DNA of 64,000 nucleotides, taken from Rhodococcoides fascians A25f. Lineage in GTDB: Bacteria > Actinomycetota > Actinomycetes > Mycobacteriales > Mycobacteriaceae. The position numbers were made by a program, and so were the translations under genes. Position 1 is the stretch's first letter; every line of letters begins with the position of its first letter. The DNA lies in the NCBI RefSeq assembly GCF_000760935.2, contig NZ_CP049744.1, forward strand, positions 2,759,501 through 2,823,500, written 5' to 3'. Below the pieces are notes generated by a model. It was given only the letters and a program-made list of their open reading frames with translations, had not been told where the DNA came from and did no database searches. Positions 19,889-31,746 of the stretch are shown here, piece by piece.

Positions 19889-21019
19889 CTACGCGTTCCG
19901 TGGGGGAGTGCTCGACGAGCTCGATGCAGATTGACCCGGCCGAGGACCGGCCACGCGGTGCGTGCCGTCTCGAACGGTACCGACGAACTCCTCGACCAAA
20001 TCTTCCAGTGCGACGATCCCGACCGTGGCCCCCGTCGCGTCGTGCACGGCTCCGAGGTGGCTGCTGGCGCGTCGCAACTTGGTCAGTGCATCGTCGAGCA
20101 CCGTGTCGATGGAGACGACGGGCAGTGCTCGAACGTCGCTCCGTGGGATGACCGTGTCCGGTCCGGCCGATTCGTCGGCCATGTCGTCGAGAACGTCCTT
20201 GAGGTGCAGATAGCCGACCAGCGCGCCGGCTGCGTCGCGGACCGGGTAGCGCGAGAAACCGGTCTCGATGACGGCGCGTTCGACCGAGCCCAATGTGGGT
20301 CCGAGAGTGTGATCGGGCCCGGACAACTCGATGCTGCGAACCTGGTGGGAAGGGATCAACACCTCGCCGACCGTCCGACCGGACGTCTCGAGAGCCTGCC
20401 GCAGTCTTCGGTGCTCCTCGGCGTCGATCAGTCCCTCGGACCGTGATTCGCCGATCATCTGCGACAACTCCACCGCCGAGACCGAAGAACTCAGCTCGTC
20501 CTTGGGTTCGATACGCAGCATCCGGAGTGTCAGGTTGGCGCACAGGTTGTAGAACGAGATCAGCGGCAGCGCGACCTTGATGAACACGAGGTGGATCGGC
20601 ACCAGAATCATGGCGGTGCTCTCCGGACCCGCGATCGCGATGTTCTTGGGAACCATCTCGCCGACCAGGATGTGCAGGACGACCACAAGAGTCAACGCGA
20701 TGGCGAAGGCGATCGGGTGCAGGAACGACTCGGGGATTCCGACGGCGTCGAGGGGGACCTCGATCAGGTGCGCCACCGCCGGCTCGGCTACCCGGCCCAG
20801 GAGAATCGAGCAGATCGTGATGCCGAGCTGGGCAGCGGCGAGCATCTGCGACAGATTCTGACCGGCCTCGATGACACTCTGTGCGCGTTTCTTCCCCTGC
20901 GCGAGCAGCGCTTCGAGTCGATCGCGCCGAGCGGAGATCAAAGCGAACTCGGCGCCGACGAAGAATGCATTTCCGGCCAGCAGGAGAACGGCGAGACCGA
21001 CTCCGAACAGGTCACCCAT
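19889..21019 (-). CDS. CNNM/CorC-type membrane protein with CBS domains (Rv1841c-like)
   Basis: A 376-residue protein with an N-terminal DUF21/CNNM membrane domain (about four helices; [21 protein letters not shown] and [14 protein letters not shown] are diagnostic) and a pair of CBS domains from about residue 215 ([30 protein letters not shown]). Proteins of this family are linked to Mg2+/Co2+ efflux or resistance. It ends without a full CorC/HlyC C-terminal domain. GGAGGGAGAGATCG precedes the ATG, and the gene overlaps its upstream paralogue by 8 bases. Confidence 0.88.
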   Translation of the reverse strand: MGDLFGVGLAVLLLAGNAFFVGAEFALISARRDRLEALLAQGKKRAQSVIEAGQNLSQMLAAAQLGITICSILLGRVAEPAVAHLIEVPLDAVGIPESFLHPIAFAIALTLVVVLHILVGEMVPKNIAIAGPESTAMILVPIHLVFIKVALPLISFYNLCANLTLRMLRIEPKDELSSSVSAVELSQMIGESRSEGLIDAEEHRRLRQALETSGRTVGEVLIPSHQVRSIELSGPDHTLGPTLGSVERAVIETGFSRYPVRDAAGALVGYLHLKDVLDDMADESAGPDTVIPRSDVRALPVVSIDTVLDDALTKLRRASSHLGAVHDATGATVGIVALEDLVEEFVGTVRDGTHRVAGPRPGQSASSSSSTPPRNA

Positions 21020-22391
21020 CGATCTCTCCCTCCGATCTCATTCGAGCCACCGTTGCGGCGTCGACGGGCAACAGCAACACCCGATCTATCCGACGACCGT
21101 CCATCCGTATCACCCGTGCCACCCAGCCGCCGTCTCCGTCGAGCGGATCCTCGCTCGCCGGCGGCGGGAGGAGAACCGCGTCCCCCTCGCTCGGGATACG
21201 TGCCAACTCGGACAGAACCAGACCACCGATGGTTTCGTACTCGCCCTCCGGGGCGGAATAGCCTGTGGCCGACGCCACTTCGTCGATACGCAGGAGGCCG
21301 GCGCAGTCCCAGCCCTCGCCGGAACGCGAGACATCGAGTTCCGGCTCGTCGTGTTCGTCGCGTACGTCACCGACGATCTCCTCGATGAGATCTTCCATCG
21401 TCACCATGCCTGCGGTACCGCCGTACTCGTCGACGACGAGCGCCACCTGCATGCCGTCGGCCCGTACCCGTTCCATCACCGCGTCGCCGTCGAGGCTCGA
21501 CGGTACGACGGGGACATCGCGTGCCAGGGACTCGACCGTTGTCGTACGACGAAGCGCTCCGGCGACGGTGAACGCATGCTTGATGTGGACGACGCCGACG
21601 GTGTCGTCCAGATCGCCGTCGACCACCGGGAAGCGTGAAAAGCCGGTGCGCGCCGCAGTTTCGATCAGATCGGCCACGGTCGAGTCTGTGGCGAGCGTCT
21701 CGATCTTGACTCGTGGTGTCATCAGCTCCTCGGCTGTGCGATCGCCGAACTGCAACGACCGATCCACCAGTCGAGCCGTGTTCTCGTCGATCGATCCCTG
21801 CCGTGCGGACGTGCGCACGAGCGAACCCAGCTCCTGTGGCGACCGAGCCGATCTGAGTTCCTCGGCCGGCTCGATTCCGAGCCGTCGAACGAGCCAGTTG
21901 GCAGATCCGTTGAGCCCGTTGATCGCCCACTTGAAGATCAGCGAGAACCCTGCCATGGCGCCTGCGGTGACGCGGGCCGTCGACATCGGTTTCGCGATCG
22001 CAATGTTCTTCGGGACCAGCTCACCGAAGATCATCGAGAACGAGGTGGCCAAGATCAGTGCCACGGCAAGTGAGATGCCCGACGCGAGCGTCTCGGACGC
22101 GCCGAGCGCATCGGCCACCGGCCGAATGAAGCCGGCCAACACCGGTTCGGCGAGATAACCGGTGATCAGAGTTGTGATGGTGATGCCCAGTTGAGCACCG
22201 GAGAGTTGGAACGACAGGGTCTTGTGGGCGTGCAGAACCTGGCGCGAGCGCATGTCGCCGTTCTCGGCCTGAGACTCGACCGCACTGCGTTCCAAGGCAG
22301 TGAGGGAGAACTCGGCTGCGACGAACAAGGCGGTACCGGCCGTCAGCGCAACGAAGCCGAGAAGGCTGACGATGGTGAGAAGAGTCGCCAT
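21012..22391 (-). CDS. CNNM/CorC-type membrane protein with CBS and CorC_HlyC domains (Rv1842c-like)
   Basis: A 459-residue paralogue of the following gene. It has the DUF21 membrane domain ([36 protein letters not shown]), two CBS motifs ([37 protein letters not shown]) and a complete C-terminal CorC_HlyC domain ([25 protein letters not shown]). Predicted inner-membrane transporter or regulator of Mg2+/Co2+. The ATG lies 3 bases beyond the end of a 63-codon leader frame that has its own ribosome binding site. The pair of paralogues probably forms a heteromeric complex; that is inference. Confidence 0.9.
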   Translation of the reverse strand: MATLLTIVSLLGFVALTAGTALFVAAEFSLTALERSAVESQAENGDMRSRQVLHAHKTLSFQLSGAQLGITITTLITGYLAEPVLAGFIRPVADALGASETLASGISLAVALILATSFSMIFGELVPKNIAIAKPMSTARVTAGAMAGFSLIFKWAINGLNGSANWLVRRLGIEPAEELRSARSPQELGSLVRTSARQGSIDENTARLVDRSLQFGDRTAEELMTPRVKIETLATDSTVADLIETAARTGFSRFPVVDGDLDDTVGVVHIKHAFTVAGALRRTTTVESLARDVPVVPSSLDGDAVMERVRADGMQVALVVDEYGGTAGMVTMEDLIEEIVGDVRDEHDEPELDVSRSGEGWDCAGLLRIDEVASATGYSAPEGEYETIGGLVLSELARIPSEGDAVLLPPPASEDPLDGDGGWVARVIRMDGRRIDRVLLLPVDAATVARMRSEGEIDG

Positions 22392-22394
22392 GTC

Positions 22395-22586
22395 TCAACT
22401 CCGTCCGAGCCGGGGCCGTCGAAGCTGAGACAGGAGCATCGCGCCGCCGGACTGCGCGCGGCCGCTGAAATCGGTGTCGCCGGGTTTCTCTCCCGGCTCG
22501 ATAGAGGATCCCTCCGAAGTGGAACTCTCGTCGTGCTGCTCTGCAGTTGCCGGACCGGCAACCGAAATAGTGGGTGCCTCGGGCAC
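22395..22586 (-). CDS. Possible 63-residue leader ORF before the CNNM/CorC gene
   Basis: The 345-base gap between guaB1 and the CNNM gene contains a minus-strand frame starting GTG with a good GAAGGGA site 5 bases upstream and ending (TGA) 3 bases before the CNNM ATG. The product is hydrophilic, rich in Ser, Pro, Glu and Asp in its middle (ESSTSEGSSIEPGEKPGD), and not recognisably a protein family. Its position and composition resemble regulatory leader ORFs before Mg2+ transporter genes, but it may also be a small protein or a coupled upstream gene. Nothing else stands out in the rest of the gap. Confidence 0.45.
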   Translation of the reverse strand: MPEAPTISVAGPATAEQHDESSTSEGSSIEPGEKPGDTDFSGRAQSGGAMLLSQLRRPRLGRS

Positions 22587-22736
22587 CTGATTCCCTTCTG
22601 TATGGTCCGCGCTGTGACCCCACCGGTGCGGGACCTACGATTCGACGGCACCCAGGCACTTGAGTGATCGGCCTCGGGCGCACGGCGAGCGCGGACAACT
22701 GTGATTGCTGTTGAAGAGTCTAACCGTGAACCGGGG

Positions 22737-25080
<2,344 letters not shown>

Positions 25081-25084
<4 letters not shown>

Positions 25085-26436
25085 CCGCGTCGTCCTCGGC
25101 CGGTGCCCCGACTGCCTCCGGTTCGGCCCCGTCGTTCGTGCCGCGCGGGCGCGGCCCCCCGCCGGGCCCCACGCTCCGGCAGATCACCGCGAACGGATCC
25201 CGAGGTGTCGGCCATATTGGACAGTGGTCTGCCGATGGGGGTGCGAGCGCCGGTCATGCGGCGCCACGAGACCGGGTCCGCTTCGGTATCGACGACGGTG
25301 GCCGAGATTCCCGCTTCGTCTGCCATCGCACGCACCCGAGTCAACTGATCTTCGGTAGCCAAGGTCACGACGGTTCCGCTGGCCCCGGCTCGCGCGGTTC
25401 GGCCTGCACGGTGCACGTAGTCCTTGGAATCCATCGGCGGGTCGACGTGCACCACCAACGTGACGTCGTCGACGTGCACACCGCGAGCCGCGACGTCGGT
25501 TGCGATGAGAGCGGCCGAACTGCCGTCCGCGAAGGCGGCCAGCGAACGCGTGCGGTGTGCCTGAGTCTTGTTGCCGTGCAACGACGATACGGGTACGCCC
25601 AGTCGGCGACACTCGTCGGTGAGTCGATCGACCGCGTGGGTGGTACGGACGAACAGCAGCGTTCGACCGTCTCTGTTGGCGAGTGCGGCAGCTACTTCGG
25701 TCTTGTGCGCGCCATCGACCTCGAACACGTAGTGCGCAATGTCGGGCACGCTCACCGATTCGGCAGTGGAGTGCTCCGCCGGATCGTCCATGAAGGTCTC
25801 GACCAGGCGGTCGGTGTCCTGGTCGAGGGTTGCCGAGAACAACAACCGCTGGCCGTCGGGCGGAGTCGCGGCCAGCAGGGATTCGATCTGGGGCAGAAAC
25901 CCCATGTCCACCATTCGGTCGGCTTCGTCGATCACGGTCGTCTCGACGCGATTCAGCGCGATGGAACGTCGCTCGAGCAGGTCGTTGAGACGGCCGGGGG
26001 TGGCGACCACGATGTCGACACCGCGCTGAATCTCGCGAACGTTTCGTTCGAGGGGGACACCGCCCACGACACAGACGGTGCGCAGGCCGAACGTGGCACC
26101 GTGCAGGTCGAGGACCTCGTGGATCTGGAGTGCGAGTTCCCGAGTCGGTGCGAGCACGAGCCCACGCGGTGCCGCCGGCTCGCTTCGACGACCTGCCAGC
26201 CGTACGAGCAGTGGTAGTCCGAACGCAAGCGTCTTCCCCGATCCGGTCGGGGCGCGTCCGAGTACGTCCCGGCCGGCAAGTGCGTCGGGGACGGCAGCAA
26301 CCTGGATCGGAAAGGGGCGGGACACACCCGCATTCTTCAGCGAATGTACGAGAACCACCGGGAGCCCCAAGTCTGCGAACGATGAAGCGGGTGGAGTGGA
26401 GCCTGCAGAACGCCCCTTCGGTGATTGACCCGGCAT
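25081..26436 (-). CDS. DEAD-box RNA helicase (RhlE-like)
   Basis: A 451-residue ATP-dependent RNA helicase. Motifs in order: Q motif (FPIQ), I (APTGSGKT), Ia (APTRELA), Ib (TPGRL), II (DEAD in VIDEADRMVDMGF), III (SAT), IV, V (TDVAARGVHV) and VI (HRAGRTARAG). The C-terminus is a basic Arg/Gly-rich tail (RRGAAPARHERRGRTGG). ATG at 26436 is the natural start. The N-terminal codons include a copy of the 16-bp repeat found at the DUF881 gene start (encoding RSAGSTPP). It is coupled to the DMT transporter downstream. Confidence 0.93.
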
Positions 26437-26578
26437 AGCTGTGACCTTACCGCCGCGTCGAGCGCGCATGGAATCTTCTTGTCGGTGCCGCGCGCAATAC
26501 TCTGCCGTAGAACGCACGTTCGAATGCGTTCTACATCGCGGTTGCCGTGGGGGCGACCGCTCGCCGAGTGGGGGAGCT

Positions 26579-27049
26579 ATGTGCAGGATGTGTGACGGCT
26601 ACGGCGTCGACGAGTACATCGGAGATGTGAAGAGCGCCATCGATCGATTCGGATGGGCCTTGCAGTACGTCGAATCGGAGGTCGACCGGGACGGTATCCA
26701 TCCGGCGTTCTGCTACACCGTCGGTCTCACCGGTTTCGGAAGTCCGGAGATCGTCGTGACGGGTCGCGACCCGAACGAGTCTTCACGAATACTGAATGCG
26801 CTCGGCACTTCGGTAGCGTCGGGGCTTTTGGAGGTCGAAGCTGGAATCGGCTGCTGGGCAGCAGGATTCGAGCTTTTCACCATCGACGTACCGGATTGTG
26901 TCGACATTCTCCACGCAGCGTCGGACGTGTACGGCAAGGGGTGCTTCAGCGCCGTTCAGGCCGTGTGGAAGGACTGCGACGGTTCGTTGCCGTGGGAGGG
27001 CATTCCCTCGACGGTGGTCCAACCGGTGCTCGGTCCGTTGCCCTGCTGA
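26579..27049 (+). CDS. DUF4262 family protein
   Basis: A 156-residue soluble protein of the DUF4262 type, recognised by FGWALQYVESEVDRDGIHPAFCYTVGLTGFGSPEIVVTG (read in two parts) and the later conserved Gly/Asp pattern. It starts with a Cys pair (CRMCDGYG). ATG is preceded by GGGGGAG. Function is unknown in the family. It is divergent from the helicase gene and convergent with gnd. Confidence 0.8.
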   Translation: MCRMCDGYGVDEYIGDVKSAIDRFGWALQYVESEVDRDGIHPAFCYTVGLTGFGSPEIVVTGRDPNESSRILNALGTSVASGLLEVEAGIGCWAAGFELFTIDVPDCVDILHAASDVYGKGCFSAVQAVWKDCDGSLPWEGIPSTVVQPVLGPLPC

Positions 27050-27066
27050 CTGCAGTCGTCCATGAA

Positions 27067-27101
27067 CCGGTGGCGCCGCGTGAAGCACGCTGCGCCACCG
27101 G
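27067..27101. terminator. Strong hairpin between convergent DUF4262 and gnd genes
   Basis: Arms CCGGTGGCGC (27067-27076) and GCGCCACCGG (27092-27101) pair perfectly, and the inner GCGTG/CACGC continue the stem to an AAG loop. There is no clear T-run, so it may be a non-canonical or RNase-stabilising end for both genes. Confidence 0.5.
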
Positions 27102-27115
27102 CGGACGAGGGTCGG

Positions 27116-28567
27116 TCAGGCCTCGATCTCGGACCGATCGCCACTCCAGAGGGTGTGGAACTTTCCTTCCGAGTCGGTTCGCTCGTAGGTGTGGGCACCG
27201 AAGAAGTCACGCTGACCTTGAGTCAATGCCGCTGGCAGACGCTCTGCCCGCAACGCGTCGTAGTACGAGAGAGACGACGCGAACGCGGGGACCGGAATGC
27301 CCAGCGAGGCTGCAGTGATGACGACCCGACGCCAGCTGTCGATGGCGTTCTCGATGGCGTCACGGAAGTACGGTGCCAGGATCAAACTGGGCAGCTCGGC
27401 GTTGTCGTCGTACGCGTCCTTGATGCGGTCGAGGAACCGCGCGCGAATGATGCAACCGCCTCGCCAGATCGTGGCCAGGTCGCCGGGATGCAGACTCCAG
27501 TCGTATTCGGCGCTGCCCGCGGCGATCTGGTCGAAGCCCTGCGCGTAGGCGACAATTTTCGACGCGTACAGCGCCCGGCTGATGTCGTGTGTGAACTGCT
27601 CCGCGTCGGTGGGCTTGTCCGCAAGGGCACCCGAGGCCAGCCCGACGGCCGCCTTGCGCTGCGCCCGCGATCCCGACAGGGCCCTGGCGAAGACCGCTTC
27701 GGCGATACCGGTGACGGGAACACCCAGATCGAGTGCGGCCTTGACGGTCCAGCGGCCGGTGCCCTTCTGCTCTGCGGCGTCGACGATCACGTCCACCAAC
27801 GGCTGACCTGTCTTGGCGTCCACCTGGCGGAGCACCTCGGCGGTGATCTCCACCAGGTAGCTCTCCAAATCGCCGTTGTTCCACTCGGTGAACACGTCGG
27901 CGACCTGTGCCGGGGTGTAACCGAGGGCATCGCGGAACAGGTTGTATGCCTCGCCGATGAGCTGCATATCGGCGTATTCGATTCCGTTGTGCACCATCTT
28001 CACGAAGTGGCCGGAGCCGTCGGGTCCGATGTGGGTGCAGCACGGCGTGCCGTCCACCTGTGCCGCAATGGACTCGAGCAGCGGACCGAGTGCCTTGTAG
28101 GACTCGGCCGGGCCGCCCGGCATGATCGACGGGCCGTTGAGAGCGCCCTCCTCGCCTCCGGAGATTCCGGCACCGACGAAGAGCAGGCCGCGCTCCTTCA
28201 TGGCAGCCTCTCGACGGATGGTGTCGGTGTACAACGCGTTGCCACCATCGATGATGATGTCGCCCTCTTCCATCGCGCCCGCGAGTTCCTCGATCACCGC
28301 GTCCGTCGGGTCGCCCGCCTTGACCATGATGAGGACCCGGCGCGGCTTCGCGAGCGCAGCGACGAACTCCTCGATGGTTTCGGTACGGATGAAGTTTCCC
28401 TCGCTGCCGTGCTCGGCGATCAACGCATCGGTCTTGGCGACACTGCGGTTGTGCAACGCGACGGTGTGCCCGTGATGCGCGAAGTTGCGTGCGATGTTGG
28501 AGCCCATGACGGCGAGTCCGGTGACTCCGATCTGAGCCAGTTCTTTCGGTTCTGCTGCTGAGGTCAT
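27116..28567 (-). CDS. gnd: 6-phosphogluconate dehydrogenase (decarboxylating)
   Basis: Oxidises 6-phosphogluconate to ribulose 5-phosphate in the pentose phosphate pathway. The 483-residue product has the long-chain form: N-terminal Rossmann domain (IGVTGLAVMGSNIARNFAHHGH), substrate motif GISGGEEGALNGPSIMPGG, HNGIEYADMQLIGEAY and a C-terminal tail with GQRDFFGAHTYER. ATG at 28567 follows a weak site; the frame is open further upstream without similarity. It corresponds to gnd1 (Rv1844c) in position. A helicase terminator lies just upstream. Confidence 0.95.
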   Translation of the reverse strand: MTSAAEPKELAQIGVTGLAVMGSNIARNFAHHGHTVALHNRSVAKTDALIAEHGSEGNFIRTETIEEFVAALAKPRRVLIMVKAGDPTDAVIEELAGAMEEGDIIIDGGNALYTDTIRREAAMKERGLLFVGAGISGGEEGALNGPSIMPGGPAESYKALGPLLESIAAQVDGTPCCTHIGPDGSGHFVKMVHNGIEYADMQLIGEAYNLFRDALGYTPAQVADVFTEWNNGDLESYLVEITAEVLRQVDAKTGQPLVDVIVDAAEQKGTGRWTVKAALDLGVPVTGIAEAVFARALSGSRAQRKAAVGLASGALADKPTDAEQFTHDISRALYASKIVAYAQGFDQIAAGSAEYDWSLHPGDLATIWRGGCIIRARFLDRIKDAYDDNAELPSLILAPYFRDAIENAIDSWRRVVITAASLGIPVPAFASSLSYYDALRAERLPAALTQGQRDFFGAHTYERTDSEGKFHTLWSGDRSEIEA

Positions 28568-28649
28568 ACAGACAGCTTTCCCTGCCGAGCGGCGTCGCGC
28601 GAGCCAACCCCTCCAGCAGAACTCAAACCTGGCCGCAGACAACGACAAA

Positions 28650-28680
28650 AGGTGCCGCATTCGCGAAGAATGCGACACCT
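28650..28680 (-). terminator. Rho-independent-type terminator after the RNA helicase gene
   Basis: On the minus strand AGGTGTCGCATTC (28680-28668) pairs with GAATGCGGCACCT (28662-28650) around a TTCGC loop with one mismatch and is followed by TTTT. It should end the helicase transcript before gnd. Confidence 0.7.
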
Positions 28681-28751
28681 CATGTCGTCGAAATATGCTC
28701 CGGCCGATTCACGACCGCACGGTTACGAACCGATCAGTGGCTACGATTTGA

Positions 28752-30488
28752 TCAGTGGCTGCGAGCCGGACCGTCGAAACCGTCGTACGAGCGACGTTCC
28801 GTGCGGCTGCGGAAGCCACCCGACCGGTGCTCGTCCTGGCGGGGAGCGGATGCCGGGCGACGGTTGTCCGAGCCCCGGTTGTCGGAGCCGCGTCCTTCGT
28901 AGCCCCGGCTCTCGGAGCCGCGGTACGAGCTCGAGTCGGTGCGACGCGGGCGGTCACCCTGGTAGCCGCCCTCGCTGCGCGGGTTGGAACCCTGGTATCC
29001 GCCGCTCGAGCGCGGGTTCGAGCCCTGGTATCCGGTGCGGGGGCGGTCACCCTGGTAACCGCCTTCACTGCGTGGGTTGGAGCCCTGGTATCCGCCGCCG
29101 GAGCGCGGGTTCGAGCCCTGGTATCCGCCGCCGCTGCGGGGATTGGAGCCCTGGTATCCGCCGCTGCTGCGGGGGTTCGATCCCTGGTAGCCGGGACGGC
29201 TGTTGCGATCGCGGGGCGAGGACTCGGCGCGCAACGGCTCACCGGTGGGCTTCTTCGCGCCGGTGATGCTGTTGAGCTCGGCCGAACCGGGCGAGACGTT
29301 GACAGCAGTGGCCTTGACGCCGGCCATACCGGTCAGACGCAGAACCTGACGACGCTGGTTGGGGAGCACGATCGCGACGACGGTGCCCTTCTCGCCGGCG
29401 CGCGCCGTACGTCCTGCGCGGTGCAGGTAGTCCTTGTGATCTGCGGGCGGATCGACGTGAACGACGAGGTCGATACCGTCGACATGGATTCCGCGAGCGG
29501 CAACGTCGGTGGCGACGAGGACGGGGGTGCGGCCGTTCTTGAAGCGCTCGAGAACCCGGGTGCGCTGATTCTGTGCCTTGCCACCGTGCAGTGACTCCGC
29601 GGCGATACCGAGCGCACGAAGGCGATCGGTGATTCCGTCGCAGCCCAGCTTGGTACGCGCGAACATGATGGTGCGGCCGCCTTCGCGGGCACCGATCTCG
29701 GAGAGAACCAGATCCTTCTGACCCCGGTCGACCATGAGGACGTAGTGGTCCATGGTCCGGACGCTGGCCTTGCCGTCCTGAGTGGAGTGCTCGACGTGGT
29801 CGGGCAGGAACTGGCGGACCAGCGACTGAACTTCACGATCGAGGGTTGCCGAGAACAGCATGCGCTGTCCGTCCGCCGGAGTGTCGGCGAGGACGGCACG
29901 CACCTCGGGCAGGAAGCCCATGTCGGCCATCTGATCGGCTTCGTCGAGTGCGGTGATCTCGATGGAATCGAGGATGCAGGTGCCCTGACGAAGGTGATCG
30001 GCGAGGCGGCCGGGCGTGGCGACGAGTACGTCCACTCCGCGTCGGAGCTGCTCGACCTGCTTGTTGAACGGGGTGCCGCCGACGGCAGGCATGACGCGCA
30101 AGCCCTGCGCGTTGGCGTAGGGAGCAAGGGACTCCACGACCTGGAACGCGAGTTCCCGAGTGGGAACCAATACGAGCGAACGCGGGCGCTTGGCGGCCGG
30201 TCGATCGGTGTGCAGCGACAGGCGCTGAAGGATCGGCAGGCCGAAGGCGAGCGTCTTGCCCGAACCTGTCTGTGCCCGGCCGAGAACGTTCTTGCCGGCG
30301 ATGGCGTCGGGAAGGGCCTTCTCCTGGATGGGGGACGGCACGGTGATCGAGTTACGCGCCAGTGCGGCGACGACAGCCTCGGGCAGTCCGAGCTCGGCGA
30401 AGGTGAAGGCCGGTGCCGCTACGGGCGTCGGGACTGCCGTGGAGTCGGAAGTGGTGGAAACGGGTGTGTTGGAAACAGCGTGGGTCAC
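28752..30488 (-). CDS. DEAD-box RNA helicase with undecapeptide-repeat tail
   Basis: A 578-residue ATP-dependent RNA helicase, probably DeaD/RhlE-like. The core is about residues 30-395, with the Q motif, AQTGSGKT, PTRELA, DEAD (ALDEADQMADMGF), SAT, and HRAGRTARAG. The C-terminal ~150 residues are disordered and hold eight YQG units, mostly of 11 residues (YQGSNPRSxGG), then RGSE/GSDNRG-type Arg/Gly/Ser repeats. Such tails promote RNA binding and condensate formation in other helicases. GTG at 30488 has GAGAGG upstream. A long 278-base region lies between this start and the next gene. GTG and repeat count are firm; the physiological role (cold shock, ribosome assembly) is inferred. Confidence 0.92.
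   Translation of the reverse strand: MTHAVSNTPVSTTSDSTAVPTPVAAPAFTFAELGLPEAVVAALARNSITVPSPIQEKALPDAIAGKNVLGRAQTGSGKTLAFGLPILQRLSLHTDRPAAKRPRSLVLVPTRELAFQVVESLAPYANAQGLRVMPAVGGTPFNKQVEQLRRGVDVLVATPGRLADHLRQGTCILDSIEITALDEADQMADMGFLPEVRAVLADTPADGQRMLFSATLDREVQSLVRQFLPDHVEHSTQDGKASVRTMDHYVLMVDRGQKDLVLSEIGAREGGRTIMFARTKLGCDGITDRLRALGIAAESLHGGKAQNQRTRVLERFKNGRTPVLVATDVAARGIHVDGIDLVVHVDPPADHKDYLHRAGRTARAGEKGTVVAIVLPNQRRQVLRLTGMAGVKATAVNVSPGSAELNSITGAKKPTGEPLRAESSPRDRNSRPGYQGSNPRSSGGYQGSNPRSGGGYQGSNPRSGGGYQGSNPRSEGGYQGDRPRTGYQGSNPRSSGGYQGSNPRSEGGYQGDRPRRTDSSSYRGSESRGYEGRGSDNRGSDNRRPASAPRQDEHRSGGFRSRTERRSYDGFDGPARSH
28957..29214. repeat. 33-bp tandem repeats encoding YQGSNPRSxGG in the helicase tail
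   Basis: CCCTGGTA recurs at 28957, 28990, 29023, 29050, 29083, 29116, 29149 and 29182, i.e. 33-base spacing with one 27-base unit. The frame is kept, so this is a coding repeat, not a CRISPR array. Confidence 0.9.
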
Positions 30489-30766
30489 GCAGTAAAGCCT
30501 CTCCGGATTACGGGCACGCCAATAAGCCCGAAGCTGAGAGCACCCGAACGAGAAGGGAAACACGAAAAACAGCCAGAACACATTGATACGAGCCAGGGCA
30601 CTGTCACCTGGCCATCGATATGCGGATGAGAACCGCATAAAGTGGGGCTGTTTGTGCCATTTCGATTGCTAGGTCGCGATGGCGACCGAGGTCCACTCTA
30701 CGGGATGGATCGCGAATTGTTCACCCCGAGTCGATGTGACCTGTGCGACGCCGAACAGCCGAGAGC
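30489..30766. other. 278-base upstream region of the RNA helicase gene
   Basis: No convincing gene is present. The region lies between the helicase GTG and the end of the blaR-like gene, both on the minus strand. Its length would allow a long 5' untranslated leader, as known for cold-inducible DEAD-box helicase mRNAs, but I see no specific element that proves this. Confidence 0.4.
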
Positions 30767-31723
30767 TCACCCGACCAGCTTGCTCAGTTCCTCGAGCCAA
30801 GGCATCGCCACATAGATCGTCGGAAGTACGAGGATCACCACAGCGGTCGCGTAGGCAACCGCAGCGATGCGGACGTCGCTGCCGGGACCGCTCAACCGCT
30901 GCACCCTGATCAGGGTGTGAGGCCCTCCGGCCGCCATGGCACCTCGCGGTGCGGTGGACCCTGCGCACGCGACCAGTGCCCGAGCCAGCGGGGTGGGTCC
31001 GGTCACCTTGACCGCCGAGTCGTCGGCCAACAGCTCGACCAACAACTGCACGCTGCCCAGTGCCGACTTGCTTCGTACGATTCTCGGGAATGCCTCGTTG
31101 ACCGCGGTGAATGCTTCGAGGACCAAGTCGTGGCGGGCGCGAAGGTGCGACCGTTCGTGGCTGAGGATGGCGGTGATCTCGGCCTCGCAGAGATTGGCGA
31201 GCGTTCCCCGACTCAGTACCACCCTCTGACGCAGACCTGGCAGGCAATACGCGATCGGCTCGGCAGCGTCGAGCACGCGGATATCCGCATCGCGCAGACT
31301 ACGAAAGGGATTCTCGTTCAGGTTGTTTCGATCCAGCAGGTCGACGAGCATGCGGTGCCGAGAGCGGCGACGACGGGTTCGGACCGCCACCTGAACAACG
31401 GAGAACATCAGCTTGGCACCGATGCCGAGGGTGATCGCGAGTACGACCACGTACAGGATCCACAGGGGAAGGCCGAGCGCGTCGATTTCGTCGGTGGGTG
31501 CTGTGGTGGGACGACCGTCCGGGCCGGGAACCAGAAGCAGTCCGCCGATGGCGAGACCTGAGCTGAATGCCGAGAGCACGGCGGCCAGCGCAATTGCCTG
31601 CCACAGAACCAGCGCTGCACGCGGGGACCGATACGGCCAACTGGCGCGAGCGAGCACGGCTGGCACCGGCCCCGCCAGAATCAGCGCGAGTACCGCGAAT
31701 ACCAACGCAGTCGTCGAGTTCAT
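30767..31723 (-). CDS. BlaR1-like M56 membrane metallopeptidase (Rv1845c-like)
   Basis: A 318-residue membrane protein with about four helices and a zinc protease motif HERSH (residues 189-193) in LSHERSHLRARHD, followed by a conserved Glu-rich helix (LLADDSAVK). Length is much shorter than staphylococcal BlaR1 because there is no C-terminal penicillin-binding sensor domain, as in the mycobacterial Rv1845c. It probably cleaves or destabilises the neighbouring BlaI repressor after an unknown signal. The start lies 23 bases downstream of the blaI stop, so the two form one operon. Confidence 0.88.
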   Translation of the reverse strand: MNSTTALVFAVLALILAGPVPAVLARASWPYRSPRAALVLWQAIALAAVLSAFSSGLAIGGLLLVPGPDGRPTTAPTDEIDALGLPLWILYVVVLAITLGIGAKLMFSVVQVAVRTRRRRSRHRMLVDLLDRNNLNENPFRSLRDADIRVLDAAEPIAYCLPGLRQRVVLSRGTLANLCEAEITAILSHERSHLRARHDLVLEAFTAVNEAFPRIVRSKSALGSVQLLVELLADDSAVKVTGPTPLARALVACAGSTAPRGAMAAGGPHTLIRVQRLSGPGSDVRIAAVAYATAVVILVLPTIYVAMPWLEELSKLVG

Positions 31724-31746
31724 GTCCTCACTTACTACGGCGAGCG

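Noticed and set aside
22392..22736. M-box (Mg2+ riboswitch) before the CNNM/CorC gene
   Set aside because: I looked for the conserved M-box segments on the minus strand and did not see them; the leader ORF is the only feature found.
28957..29214. Regular 33-bp repeats that look like a CRISPR array at first sight
   Set aside because: There are no unique spacers; the repeats are contiguous, in frame and code for a helicase tail.
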